Notes: generated by a model from the sequence alone, not told the origin. DNA of 41,125 nt from Granulicatella sp041433555 (GCF_041433555.1 NZ_JAPWBR010000018.1:1-41125); one strand, 5' to 3'; numbered from the stretch's first letter, positions 32,518-41,096 are shown. Numbers and translations are program-made.

Positions 32518-33845
32518 GAAAATTAAAACTGTTTCCTAAGATTTTTATTTATACATTAAGCATTCTAGGTACGCTAGTGGCGATTGCGCATCTGTTTTTA
32601 TATTTTGCTTTTCCGCACTTTTATTTGCAGGAACGTCAGCAAGAATTAAGCCAAAAAGCAGATGTGTTAGTGGAAAGTTTATCCAAAGTCGATGAACAAG
32701 AGGCTGCGTCTGCCTTGCAACTGTATGCTAAAAATGAAGGGATTACAGCTTACTTAAGAAAAGAATCGAACGGGGAGAACTTACAGCTAGGAAGCGAGTT
32801 AGCCATTGATGAAAATAGTGATCAGAACTCGGTGATTATCGAGGACAGACAAGTCACTACAAAAGACGGCAAACAAATGCAACTGCAGGTCGTGACAACA
32901 ACCGAATCGGTCAAACAGGCAACCAAGGTTACATTCCGTTATTTGCCATTATCGCTCGCCATTTCGATCTTTACAGCAGTGATTTTCTCGTATATATATG
33001 CTAGAAAATTATCGAAACCGCTGATGCAAATGTCCAAAGTCACTCAGAAGATGATGGAATTGGATAGAGATGCACGGTTTGCAAATCCAAGGTCCGATGA
33101 AATTGGACAAATGGAAATCCAAATCAATGACTTATACGAGCATCTGCTATCTGTCATCGATGAACTGGAAGAGAAGAACCAGAAGATGATTCAGTTGGAA
33201 AAAACAAAGGTAGATTTCTTACGAAGCGCTTCTCATGAGTTGAAGACGCCATTAGCAGGTCTGCGTATTTTATTAGAGAATATGAGCCTCAATGTTGGTA
33301 AATATAAAGACCGTGATAAGTATCTTGAGGAGTCGATTGCAAAAGTCGATCAAATGTCTGTACTCGTTCAGGAAATTCTAGCACTCTCTAAATTACAAGA
33401 AGAAACGCTAAAAAAAGAAGAGATAGCGTTAGACAAAGTTCTTCCAGAGTGGAACAGAGAATTCCAGTTATTATTACAAGAAAAAGGACTAGTGCTTGAA
33501 GAAAGCATCGAACCATTCACGATTGAAGCGAGTCCAATCGCCTTTCGAAATGTATGGAATAATTTATTGATGAATGCCATTAAACACTCATCAAAAGAAG
33601 GCGTCATTCGAGTGGAATTAAAGGATCAGGTATTGACGATTGAAAATCCATGTATACCTCTCACAAAAGAACAAATTGAAACAGCATTTTCGCTCCTACC
33701 ATCTTCTAAAGGAACGACTGGTGGAGGAAATGGAGTAGGGCTTTATAGTGTTCATCAGTTGCTCGAGCGTGAACAAATAGAACACCGCTTCTTTGCAACG
33801 GCAGAAGGTATGTGCTTTGAGATGAATTTTAAAGATAACACTTAA
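32514..33845 (+). CDS. vncS: Sensor histidine kinase, VncS-like
   Basis: The 443-residue kinase has two membrane helices (about 10-32 and 143-163) around an extracytoplasmic sensor of roughly 110 residues, a HAMP domain, the phosphorylated His241 in SASHELKTPL, the N box NNLLMNAIKHS and a glycine-rich G box GGGNGVGLYS. It should phosphorylate the regulator encoded just upstream. Kinases paired with FtsX-type transporters often sense through the transporter, but here the kinase has its own sensor domain. The signal is unknown. Confidence 0.9.
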   Translation: MRKLKLFPKIFIYTLSILGTLVAIAHLFLYFAFPHFYLQERQQELSQKADVLVESLSKVDEQEAASALQLYAKNEGITAYLRKESNGENLQLGSELAIDENSDQNSVIIEDRQVTTKDGKQMQLQVVTTTESVKQATKVTFRYLPLSLAISIFTAVIFSYIYARKLSKPLMQMSKVTQKMMELDRDARFANPRSDEIGQMEIQINDLYEHLLSVIDELEEKNQKMIQLEKTKVDFLRSASHELKTPLAGLRILLENMSLNVGKYKDRDKYLEESIAKVDQMSVLVQEILALSKLQEETLKKEEIALDKVLPEWNREFQLLLQEKGLVLEESIEPFTIEASPIAFRNVWNNLLMNAIKHSSKEGVIRVELKDQVLTIENPCIPLTKEQIETAFSLLPSSKGTTGGGNGVGLYSVHQLLEREQIEHRFFATAEGMCFEMNFKDNT

Positions 33846-33885
33846 AAGAATGGGTTACCGCATGCGGTAACCCATTCTTTTCTAT
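33844..33885 (+). terminator. Terminator of the vex-vnc operon (perfect long palindrome)
   Basis: The arms 33844-33862 and 33863-33881 are perfectly complementary over 19 bases (core GGGTTACCGCATGCGGTAACC), with a T-rich right flank. It begins inside the kinase stop codon. Confidence 0.88.
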
Positions 33886-33963
33886 TTGGGAGCGATTTGC
33901 TACTTTTGGACGAGATTCCAAGAATTAAAAGAAAAAAATGGAGAAATTAGCAAAAAAAATCAC

Positions 33964-33992
33964 AAAAAACGCTTACATTTAAAGCGTTTTCG
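33964..33992. promoter_or_regulatory. CcpA-type catabolite operator (cre), inverted repeat
   Basis: AAAACGCTT (33966-33974) and AAGCGTTTT (33982-33990) form a nine-base inverted repeat with a seven-base spacer. Each half, extended, resembles the cre consensus: AAAAAACGCTTACA on the plus strand and CGAAAACGCTTTAA on the minus strand each match 12 of 14 positions. It covers the -35 box and spacer of the pckA promoter, so binding should repress. Confidence 0.7.
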
Positions 33993-34000
33993 TGTATAAT
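33972..34000 (+). promoter_or_regulatory. pckA-oad operon promoter
   Basis: CTTACA (33972-33977) and a perfect TATAAT (33995-34000) are spaced by 17 bases, 35 bases before the pckA ATG. The -35 box lies within the cre-like repeat. Confidence 0.75.
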
Positions 34001-34035
34001 TAAAGTATCAATAAAAAGATAGGAAGGTTGATATT

Positions 34036-35685
34036 ATGGCAACAATTGATCGTTTCGCTACAGACACTATACGCAAGAGCAATCCGCATCTTTCGCAATT
34101 GAAGGCAACTATTGAACCAGCTTTTTATTCGAACAATGCGACTGAAATTCAGACTCTGGCAGAGGCGTATGAATTAGCGTCACATGCACCTAATACAACA
34201 GTGTTAGATGCGTTCGTTGCAAACGCAAAGGATTTAGGGTTACCGGAGGATGCACATATTCTTACGGTGGTTGATGGGAGCGTTGTAGGACGTACTGCAA
34301 AAGCTCGTCGAATTTTGGGTAATAATCCAGCAGAAGATGCTAAGATTATTCCAATCATTCGTGAAGAGATTTATAACAGTTCGTTCAGACCGTTTATTAA
34401 GGGTACAGCTGTTGTAGGTCTTGATGAAGACTTCATGGTGAAGGCACATATCACAATGCCTAAAGAACACATTAACAACTTGTACTCATGGTTATTGAAC
34501 TTCCAAATTTTCAATGACCAATATAAGAGACGTTATGATGCGTCTAAACAATATGACGAAAATGATATTTTCATTTTCTTCGACCCAACTTGGAGACATC
34601 CTGATTACCCAGATGGATTAGCATTCTTTGATACAAAACATAACTGTGCTGCAATTTTAGGAATGAGTTATTTTGGGGAAATCAAAAAAGGAACGTTAAC
34701 ATTAGCATGGGCAACTGCCGCTCGTAACAATTACGTTTCTTGCCACGGTGGTTTGAAGATTTTCCGTAAAGAAGGCGCTTCTTACGTTGCAAGCTTCTTC
34801 GGATTATCTGGATCAGGTAAGTCTACATTAACACACGCTAAACATGACGATAAATACGACATTGAAGTATTACACGACGACGCATTTGTGATTTCGGTAG
34901 AAGATGGTTCATCTGTAGCTTTGGAACCTTCTTACTTCGACAAAACAAATGACTATCCAGCAGGTCACAGAGAACAAGATTACTTCGTAACGGTTCAAAA
35001 CTGTGGTGTGACTCTGGATGAAAACGGCCGTAAAGTATTAGTAACAGAAGATATTCGTAACGGTAACGGACGTACGGTTAAATCTCGTTATTCTACACCA
35101 AACCGTGTTGATAAGATTAAAGAACCAATTCAATCTATTTTCTGGATTATGAAAGATGATGCACTACCACCACTAGTGAAAATCACAGATCCACGTTTGG
35201 CATCTATTTTAGGATGTACATTAATGACAAAACGTTCTAATGCTGAAAATACAGGAGCTGGAGCAAACTTAGATGCGCTTGTTATCGAACCATACGCAAA
35301 CCCATTCCGTGTATATCCATTAGTAGAGGACTACGAAAAATTCAAAGCATTATTTGATAAAGACGTAGACTGCTACATCATCAATACAGGAGACTACTTA
35401 GGTAAGAAAGTTACAAAAGAAGTTTCCCTAGGTGTAATCGAAACAGTTGTAGATGGCAAAGCAAACTTCGAATTATTCGGTGGGCTTCCAGGAATGGAAT
35501 ACTTACCAGTGGAAGGATATGAAGTGCCTGAAATGAACGGAGACTACGCTGAATTAATTCGTGACCGTATGCAATTCCGTCTAGACTACTTGAAGGCATT
35601 TAACGATGCAAATCCAGAACATCAAATTCCACAAGATGCCCTTGAAAGCATCAAGACAATCGAACGCTTTATCGACGTCTTATAA
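34036..35685 (+). CDS. pckA: Phosphoenolpyruvate carboxykinase (ATP)
   Basis: The enzyme interconverts oxaloacetate + ATP and PEP + CO2 + ADP. At 549 residues it has the usual length for the ATP-dependent type; the P-loop is GLSGSGKST (256-264), followed by the metal-binding DDAFVI segment. AGGAAGG lies before the ATG. Oxaloacetate decarboxylase genes follow without a terminator, so pckA heads a five-gene operon. It may run toward PEP (gluconeogenesis) or, with the decarboxylase, toward oxaloacetate; the sequence does not decide. Confidence 0.95.
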   Translation: MATIDRFATDTIRKSNPHLSQLKATIEPAFYSNNATEIQTLAEAYELASHAPNTTVLDAFVANAKDLGLPEDAHILTVVDGSVVGRTAKARRILGNNPAEDAKIIPIIREEIYNSSFRPFIKGTAVVGLDEDFMVKAHITMPKEHINNLYSWLLNFQIFNDQYKRRYDASKQYDENDIFIFFDPTWRHPDYPDGLAFFDTKHNCAAILGMSYFGEIKKGTLTLAWATAARNNYVSCHGGLKIFRKEGASYVASFFGLSGSGKSTLTHAKHDDKYDIEVLHDDAFVISVEDGSSVALEPSYFDKTNDYPAGHREQDYFVTVQNCGVTLDENGRKVLVTEDIRNGNGRTVKSRYSTPNRVDKIKEPIQSIFWIMKDDALPPLVKITDPRLASILGCTLMTKRSNAENTGAGANLDALVIEPYANPFRVYPLVEDYEKFKALFDKDVDCYIINTGDYLGKKVTKEVSLGVIETVVDGKANFELFGGLPGMEYLPVEGYEVPEMNGDYAELIRDRMQFRLDYLKAFNDANPEHQIPQDALESIKTIERFIDVL

Positions 35686-35703
35686 TGGAAGGAGTGTTCG
35701 GTG

Positions 35704-37095
35704 ATGACTCGAAAAATAGGAATTACAGATACAATCTTACGGGATGCCCATCAATCTTTGATGGCAACCCGTATGCGAATTGAAGATATGCTCCCTGTTT
35801 TAGATCAATTAGACGAAGCAGGATTTGCCTCTTTGGAATGTTGGGGTGGAGCAACGTTTGACGCATGTATTCGTTTCTTAGACGAAGACCCATGGGACAG
35901 ACTGCGCACCTTGAAAAAACATTTAAAGAAAACACCGTTACAAATGTTATTACGCGGACAAAATATTTTAGGATATCGTCACTATGCCGATGATGTTGTC
36001 GAAAAATTTGTCGAAAAATCAGCAGAAAACGGGATTGATATTTTCAGAATTTTCGATGCGTTAAATGACGTTCGTAACTTGGAAGCTTCACTAAATGCCG
36101 TGAAGAAGACAGGTAAAGAAGCGCAAATGACAATCTGCTATACGATTAGTGATGCGCATACGATTGACTATTACAAAGAACTAGCAGCTAAAATGCAAGA
36201 AATGGGTGCCGATTCTATCTGTGTGAAAGACATGGCCGGAATTTTGACGCCAGCTCGTGGTATCGAGCTTGTTCGTGCATTAAAAGAAGTGATTACAGTG
36301 CCAATCGTCGTGCATACACACTGCACAAGCGGTATTGCACAACTCACTTATCAAGCAGTCATTGAAGCGGGTGCAGACCGCATCGACACAGCCCTTTCAC
36401 CACTTAGTGAAGGTACAAGCCAACCACCTACGGAATCATTAGTCATCGCTCTTCGCGAATTAGGCTATGATATTTCGGTTGATTTGGCAAAATTAGAACC
36501 TATTGCAGACCACTTCCGAGTAATTAAAGATAAATACATTAAAGATGGAACCTTGAATCCAAAAATGTTAACACCAGATCCACGTGCGCTTTTATATCAA
36601 GTACCTGGTGGAATGTTATCAAATATGTATTCCCAATTAACGCAAGCGGGTGCAACAGATAAATACGAAGAAGTATTAAAAGAAGTGCCAAAAGTAAGAG
36701 CAGACCTTGGATATCCACCTCTTGTTACTCCAATGAGCCAAATGGTGGGAACACAAGCAACGATGAACGTTCTTACAGGCCAACGCTACAAAGTGGTTTC
36801 TAACGAAGTGAAAGCTTACTTACTTGGTTCTTATGGACAATCACCAGTACCAATTCAAGAAAGCTTCAGAAGATCCATCATTGGTGACCAAGAAGTCATC
36901 AGCGATCGACCAGCAAACCACTTGCCACCAGAATTCGAAACACTCAAAGCAGAACTTGGAGATTTAGCAAGAAGTGACGAAGATGTCTTAACTTACGCAC
37001 TCTTCCCTAAAGTCGGTAAAGAATTCTTGCTCAAGAAGAATGGACAATGGCAAAAACCATCTGAAATCGTGAAGATTTTTGCGACTGTAAAGTGA
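35704..37095 (+). CDS. oadA: Oxaloacetate decarboxylase alpha subunit (carboxyltransferase)
   Basis: The 463-residue cytoplasmic subunit transfers the carboxyl group of oxaloacetate to biotin. It has the HMGL-like TIM barrel with ITDTILRDAHQSLMATRM (7-24), the metal-binding His pair in VVHTHCTSG and the PYC_OADA domain. It lacks the biotin-carrier tail present in fused forms; the carrier is the separate protein at 37424. I take the ATG at 35704, seven bases after AAGGAG; the adjacent GTG is less well spaced. Without neighbours it might be read as a pyruvate carboxylase part, but the beta subunit downstream settles it. Confidence 0.93.
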   Translation: MTRKIGITDTILRDAHQSLMATRMRIEDMLPVLDQLDEAGFASLECWGGATFDACIRFLDEDPWDRLRTLKKHLKKTPLQMLLRGQNILGYRHYADDVVEKFVEKSAENGIDIFRIFDALNDVRNLEASLNAVKKTGKEAQMTICYTISDAHTIDYYKELAAKMQEMGADSICVKDMAGILTPARGIELVRALKEVITVPIVVHTHCTSGIAQLTYQAVIEAGADRIDTALSPLSEGTSQPPTESLVIALRELGYDISVDLAKLEPIADHFRVIKDKYIKDGTLNPKMLTPDPRALLYQVPGGMLSNMYSQLTQAGATDKYEEVLKEVPKVRADLGYPPLVTPMSQMVGTQATMNVLTGQRYKVVSNEVKAYLLGSYGQSPVPIQESFRRSIIGDQEVISDRPANHLPPEFETLKAELGDLARSDEDVLTYALFPKVGKEFLLKKNGQWQKPSEIVKIFATVK

Positions 37096-37105
37096 GGAGA
37101 GAGTT

Positions 37106-37423
37106 ATGCACTTAAGTTTATTAGAAATCCTATGGATCACAATCGTTTCAATGGGAATTGTGTTTGTGATGTTGACGATTCTAATGTTTCTCATGCAAGG
37201 AAGCTCTAAAGTTATCCAAATCCTGGAAGCAAAGAGCCATCCAACAGCTGGAGTTGTAGGAAAACCAGTTGAGGTGAAACCTGAAGCTCCAACAAATGAT
37301 GGAACACTATTTGAAACGAATAAACTTGCTCGAGTTGCCGCACTGGTCGCTTTAACACAAGCGAGTGCGGATGTTCCGGACAAGCACTTTGAAATTGTAT
37401 CGATTGAAAAGAAGGTGGACTAA
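37106..37423 (+). CDS. oadG: Oxaloacetate decarboxylase gamma-type small membrane subunit
   Basis: The 105-residue protein has one N-terminal membrane helix (about 9-31, ILWITIVSMGIVFVMLTILM), a variable linker and a conserved-looking C-terminal block (LARVAALVALTQAS). The placement between the alpha and biotin-carrier genes points to the gamma subunit, which anchors alpha to the beta pump. Enterococcal systems have a comparable protein called OadH, so that name is an alternative. AGGAGAG lies before the ATG. Confidence 0.75.
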   Translation: MHLSLLEILWITIVSMGIVFVMLTILMFLMQGSSKVIQILEAKSHPTAGVVGKPVEVKPEAPTNDGTLFETNKLARVAALVALTQASADVPDKHFEIVSIEKKVD

Positions 37424-37798
37424 ATGAAAAAATACGAAGTAGAAGTGAATGGCGAAACATTTATCGTCTCACTAAAAGAAATTTCAAATGAAGAAGCAGC
37501 ACAAAAATTAGCAGCAGCTCCAACTCCAGCACCTAGCGCGCCAGTGGAAGAAAAGAAAGCTGCGCCAGCACCTGCTCCAACAGGGGACGGTGAAGTGGTG
37601 CCTGCTCCAATGGCAGGGATTGTATTATCGGTCAATAAAAATGTCGGTGATGCAGTGAAAAAAGGAGATGTACTTGTGATTTTAGAAGCCATGAAGATGG
37701 AAAATGAAATCCTTGCTCCGGCTGATGGTGTTGTGAAAGCAATTCATGTATCAAGTAATGAATCTGTCGAATCGAACCAACCACTCTTAACGATTTAG
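37424..37798 (+). CDS. Biotin carboxyl carrier protein of the oxaloacetate decarboxylase
   Basis: The 124-residue protein carries biotin between the carboxyltransferase and the membrane pump. An N-terminal segment (1-30) is followed by an Ala/Pro-rich hinge (31-55) and a biotinyl domain with the attachment Lys91 in EAMKMEN. Its ATG follows the oadG stop directly. Enterococcal equivalents are called OadD. No biotin ligase is in the window. Confidence 0.93.
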   Translation: MKKYEVEVNGETFIVSLKEISNEEAAQKLAAAPTPAPSAPVEEKKAAPAPAPTGDGEVVPAPMAGIVLSVNKNVGDAVKKGDVLVILEAMKMENEILAPADGVVKAIHVSSNESVESNQPLLTI

Positions 37799-37811
37799 GA
37801 GGCGATGGTTT

Positions 37812-38939
37812 ATGGAAGTCATTCAACAGTTGATTGAAACGAGTGGGCTCTATAACTTAACAATTCAAAATATCATTATGTTAATTATTGCCTGCGTGTT
37901 TCTATATCTAGGGATTAAACGAGGGTATGAACCATACTTAATGGTTCCGATTGCGTTCGGGATGCTCCTTGTTAACTTACCATTAGCAGGGTTGATGGAT
38001 GCTCCTACTGAAAATGGACCTGGTGGACTCTTGTATTACTTATATCAAGGAACAAACCTTGGGATTTATCCACCGATGATTTTCCTTTGCTTAGGGGCCT
38101 CAACAGACTTTGGTCCGCTACTTGCTAATCCAAAAACCATCTTGCTTGGTGGGGCAGCTCAATTCGGTATTTTCGTCGCATTCTTCCTTTCAGTAATGTG
38201 GGGGATGACACCGCAAGAAGCTGCTTCAGTAGGGATTATCGGGGGTGCGGATGGACCAACAGCCTTGTTCTTAACGACAAGACTTGCACCGCACTTATTA
38301 CCAGCAATCGCCCTAGCAGCGTACTCATACATGGCGCTTGTGCCAATTATTCAACCGCCAATTATTCGTGCGCTCACGACGAAGAAAGAACGTCTTGTTA
38401 AGATGACAGAAAACCGTAAAGTGAGTGAAACGGAAAAAATTCTTTTCCCAATCATTGTTACAATTTTTGTCAGCTTATTAGTACCAAGTGCAACACCGTT
38501 AGTAGGATGCTTAATGCTCGGTAACTTAATTAAAGAAATTAAGGTAGTTCCAAACATTACAAAGGTTCTACAAAATGCGATGATGTACGGGGTAACCATT
38601 ATTTTAGGGTTAACCGTTGGAGCGAAAGCAACAGGGGAATTATTCTTATCAGTATCGACTCTTAAAATTACTTTATTAGGATTAATCGCGTTTGCTGGAG
38701 GAACAGCAGCTGGGGTTCTAATGGGTAAATTGATGTACAAATTATCTGGCGGTAAAATCAATCCAATGATCGGTGCTGCAGGGGTATCTGCCGTACCAAT
38801 GGCCGCTCGTGTTGTACAAAAAGAAGGACAAAGAGAAGACCCAAGTAACTACTTATTAATGCACGCAATGGGACCAAACGTGGCCGGAGTTATCGGTAGT
38901 GCGATTGCTGCAGGGGTATTACTCGCATTCTTCTCATAA
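37812..38939 (+). CDS. oadB: Oxaloacetate decarboxylase beta subunit, Na+ pump
   Basis: The 375-residue integral membrane protein decarboxylates carboxybiotin and couples this to Na+ export. Multiple helices are visible; the signature GIIGGADGPTALFLT (141-155) holds the key Asp147, and MGPNVAGVIGSAIAAG near the C-terminus is the other conserved helix. AGGAGG lies upstream of the ATG. It closes the operon before a strong terminator. Related decarboxylases (methylmalonyl-CoA, glutaconyl-CoA) share this subunit, but oadA here gives the substrate. Confidence 0.94.
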   Translation: MEVIQQLIETSGLYNLTIQNIIMLIIACVFLYLGIKRGYEPYLMVPIAFGMLLVNLPLAGLMDAPTENGPGGLLYYLYQGTNLGIYPPMIFLCLGASTDFGPLLANPKTILLGGAAQFGIFVAFFLSVMWGMTPQEAASVGIIGGADGPTALFLTTRLAPHLLPAIALAAYSYMALVPIIQPPIIRALTTKKERLVKMTENRKVSETEKILFPIIVTIFVSLLVPSATPLVGCLMLGNLIKEIKVVPNITKVLQNAMMYGVTIILGLTVGAKATGELFLSVSTLKITLLGLIAFAGGTAAGVLMGKLMYKLSGGKINPMIGAAGVSAVPMAARVVQKEGQREDPSNYLLMHAMGPNVAGVIGSAIAAGVLLAFFS

Positions 38940-38960
38940 TAGAAGCACTCCTTTCAAACA

Positions 38961-38997
38961 AAAATCAGAAGAAGAGAAATCTTCTTCTGATTTTTTT
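38961..38997 (+). terminator. Terminator of the pckA-oad operon
   Basis: AAAATCAGAAGAAGA (38961-38975) pairs with TCTTCTTCTGATTTT (38980-38994) around a GAAA tetraloop, followed by a T-run. It leaves about 25 bases before comFA. Confidence 0.93.
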
Positions 38998-39023
38998 GCG
39001 TAGTTAGGGGTGAGGTGAGTGGG

Positions 39024-40382
39024 ATGGAAGGAGCGGTTGGACGTATTCAAGCGGTCTATCAATCGATGCTAAAAGAGCATGAAGTTTCTACGAATGCTGT
39101 GCTAGATGTTGGAATTACCACTAAAAATGGAAAGAAGGAGTGCCAGTTTTGTGGGAATACAGATCCGTTGGAATTTGCTAAGGGGCCTTGTCTGAATTGC
39201 GCGGGCGGTGAATGTTGGTACTGCTTGAAGTGTATTGGAATGGGAAAGGTGAAGGCTTGTAGTATGGTGATTGCGACTCCTGAAGAAGAGCAACCTTTTC
39301 CAAAAAGAGAAGAGGAATTAGCACACTATAAACATACTCTGAGTGCAAAACAGGAACAGCTATCTTTGGAGTGCTTAAAAGTCGTAAAGCAAACAGGATT
39401 CCGTGAGCACCTACTTTGGGCTGTGACAGGTTCTGGGAAAACGGAGATGATTTTTGCGAGCATCGAATGGATGTTACAACAAGGAAAACGAGTCGCCATT
39501 GCCGCACCAAGAATTGATGTATGTGTGGAACTAGCACCGCGCTTGAAGGAAGCTTTCCCGACAGTCGAGCAAAACGTCCTTCACTCGCAGTCGGAGGAAG
39601 GGTACAAGAGAGTGCCACTGACGATTGCGACGACGCACCAGATGCTAAGATTTTACCACGCATTTGATTTGGTCGTGATTGATGAGACAGATTCATTCCC
39701 ATACCGGGATAATGAGTTACTGATTCGAGCAGTTCATCGTGCGGTGAAAGAGAACGGCTGTTTGCTGTATTTAACAGCGACCCCGTCCCAGACACTAGAG
39801 AGAAGAATCAAACGAAAAGAGCTGTCGGTATCCTTGCTACCGGAACGGTATCATAAGAAGCCACTAATAGTACCGACGATGAGTTTTATCGGAGATTTAG
39901 ACAAAAAATTGAAAAAGAAAAAAGTGCCAAAACCTGTGTGTCAGTTTATAGAGGAACATGTTAAAGTAGGGAAACGATTTTTGCTGTTTGTACCGAGAAT
40001 TACACTTCTTAATCCGATAGAAGTAGCACTTAGACGACAGTTTCCAAATGCAAAATTCGAGACGGTTAGTTCTAAAGAATCGTATCGGCAGGAACGGATT
40101 GCTCAAATGAGAGCAGGAGAGCTCGAGTTTCTTTTGACGACAACGATTCTAGAACGCGGAGTCACTTTTCCAGGAGTCGATGTTTGTGTCGTCAATGCGC
40201 ATGAAGAGGAATTTTCAAGAGAAGTACTCGTGCAAATCGCAGGACGCGTTGGACGGACAGTAGAATGTCCAACAGGAGAAGTTGTGTATTTTCATAATGG
40301 CAAAACAAAAGCGATGGTCCAGGCGGTCAGGGAAATTGAAAACTTAAATCAACAAGCGCTTCGAGGGAGGGAACACGAATGA
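39024..40382 (+). CDS. comFA: Late competence helicase ComFA
   Basis: ComFA is a DEAD-like ATPase that helps to move transforming single-stranded DNA into the cell. The 452 residues have an N-terminal zinc finger rich in cysteine (Cys40, 43, 56, 59, 64, 67, 70), Walker A TGSGKT (135-140), the DETD box at 220-223, TATPS and motif VI QIAGRVGR. The ATG at 39024 fits GAGGTGA upstream; a GTG three codons earlier is too close to its ribosome binding site. No competence sigma-factor box was recognised between the oadB terminator and the start. Confidence 0.93.
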   Translation: MEGAVGRIQAVYQSMLKEHEVSTNAVLDVGITTKNGKKECQFCGNTDPLEFAKGPCLNCAGGECWYCLKCIGMGKVKACSMVIATPEEEQPFPKREEELAHYKHTLSAKQEQLSLECLKVVKQTGFREHLLWAVTGSGKTEMIFASIEWMLQQGKRVAIAAPRIDVCVELAPRLKEAFPTVEQNVLHSQSEEGYKRVPLTIATTHQMLRFYHAFDLVVIDETDSFPYRDNELLIRAVHRAVKENGCLLYLTATPSQTLERRIKRKELSVSLLPERYHKKPLIVPTMSFIGDLDKKLKKKKVPKPVCQFIEEHVKVGKRFLLFVPRITLLNPIEVALRRQFPNAKFETVSSKESYRQERIAQMRAGELEFLLTTTILERGVTFPGVDVCVVNAHEEEFSREVLVQIAGRVGRTVECPTGEVVYFHNGKTKAMVQAVREIENLNQQALRGREHE

Positions 40383-41059
40383 AATGTTTATGGTGCGGTG
40401 AAGAAGTCGAACGAGCCCAACCAATACTCTCGTTTTTACTAGGAGCAAATAGAAAGTGCATTTGCGTCAATTGTGAGCATCCGTTTATAGAATTAAAACA
40501 GCATCCAACGTGCCTAGAGTGCGGGAGGCTGATGACAAAAGTGGAAGTTTGCCCGGATTGTCAAAAATGGCATCAAGTAAAAGAAGCGGTACTCCTAAAG
40601 AATACTGCCTTATATGCTTATGACGAGGCAGGTCGAAAGTTTATGGAGTTATTCAAATTTGTGGGAGATACAAGAGTGATGACGTTGGTCATAAAAGAGT
40701 TAAGGAAAGAGTTGCTCAAATATCAAAAGAGGGGCTTTGTTCTTTGTCCATTACCTTCGTCCCAAGCGAGTCTAAGAAAAAGAGAATTCGAGACGATTCC
40801 AACTTTACTGGAACAGTGCCATGTACCAGCTGTTTCGCTTTTAGAACATATTGGCAGCGGAAAGAAGCAATCCGAGAAGACAAGGCAGGAGCGTCTGCAA
40901 CTAAAGCAACCTTTTAAAGTGAAAGAGAATGTAGGGGTTCCAAAGAAAGTCTTATTGGTGGATGATGTTTATACAACCGGCGCAACAATCCACCTTGCCG
41001 CAAAAGCATTAACGGAAATGGGTGTTGAAGAAGTGGAATCTCTGACGTTATTTAGATAA
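40379..41059 (+). CDS. comFC: Competence protein ComFC (phosphoribosyltransferase-like)
   Basis: The 226-residue protein has an N-terminal zinc ribbon (CLWC, CVNC, CLEC, CPDC) and a C-terminal phosphoribosyltransferase fold with the PRPP-loop VLLVDDVYTTGAT (about 190-203). It is needed for DNA uptake in relatives and interacts with ComFA; its reaction is not established. The ATG overlaps the comFA stop by four bases, so the pair is co-translated. Confidence 0.92.
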   Translation: MKCLWCGEEVERAQPILSFLLGANRKCICVNCEHPFIELKQHPTCLECGRLMTKVEVCPDCQKWHQVKEAVLLKNTALYAYDEAGRKFMELFKFVGDTRVMTLVIKELRKELLKYQKRGFVLCPLPSSQASLRKREFETIPTLLEQCHVPAVSLLEHIGSGKKQSEKTRQERLQLKQPFKVKENVGVPKKVLLVDDVYTTGATIHLAAKALTEMGVEEVESLTLFR

Positions 41060-41064
41060 AAAGT

Positions 41065-41096
41065 GTATCATAAATGATACGTATCATTTATGATAC
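41065..41096. repeat. Nested 32-bp palindrome after comFC
   Basis: GTATCATAAATGATAC (41065-41080) is followed at once by GTATCATTTATGATAC (41081-41096). The two halves are reverse complements, and each half is itself a GTATCAT/ATGATAC palindrome, giving four copies of the heptamer. A T-run follows on the minus strand but not on the plus strand, so it could end a gene coming from the right. Confidence 0.85.

Noticed and set aside
39178..39795. 205-codon minus-strand frame opposite comFA
   Set aside because: It mirrors the conserved ComFA helicase motifs and has no start signal or domain of its own.
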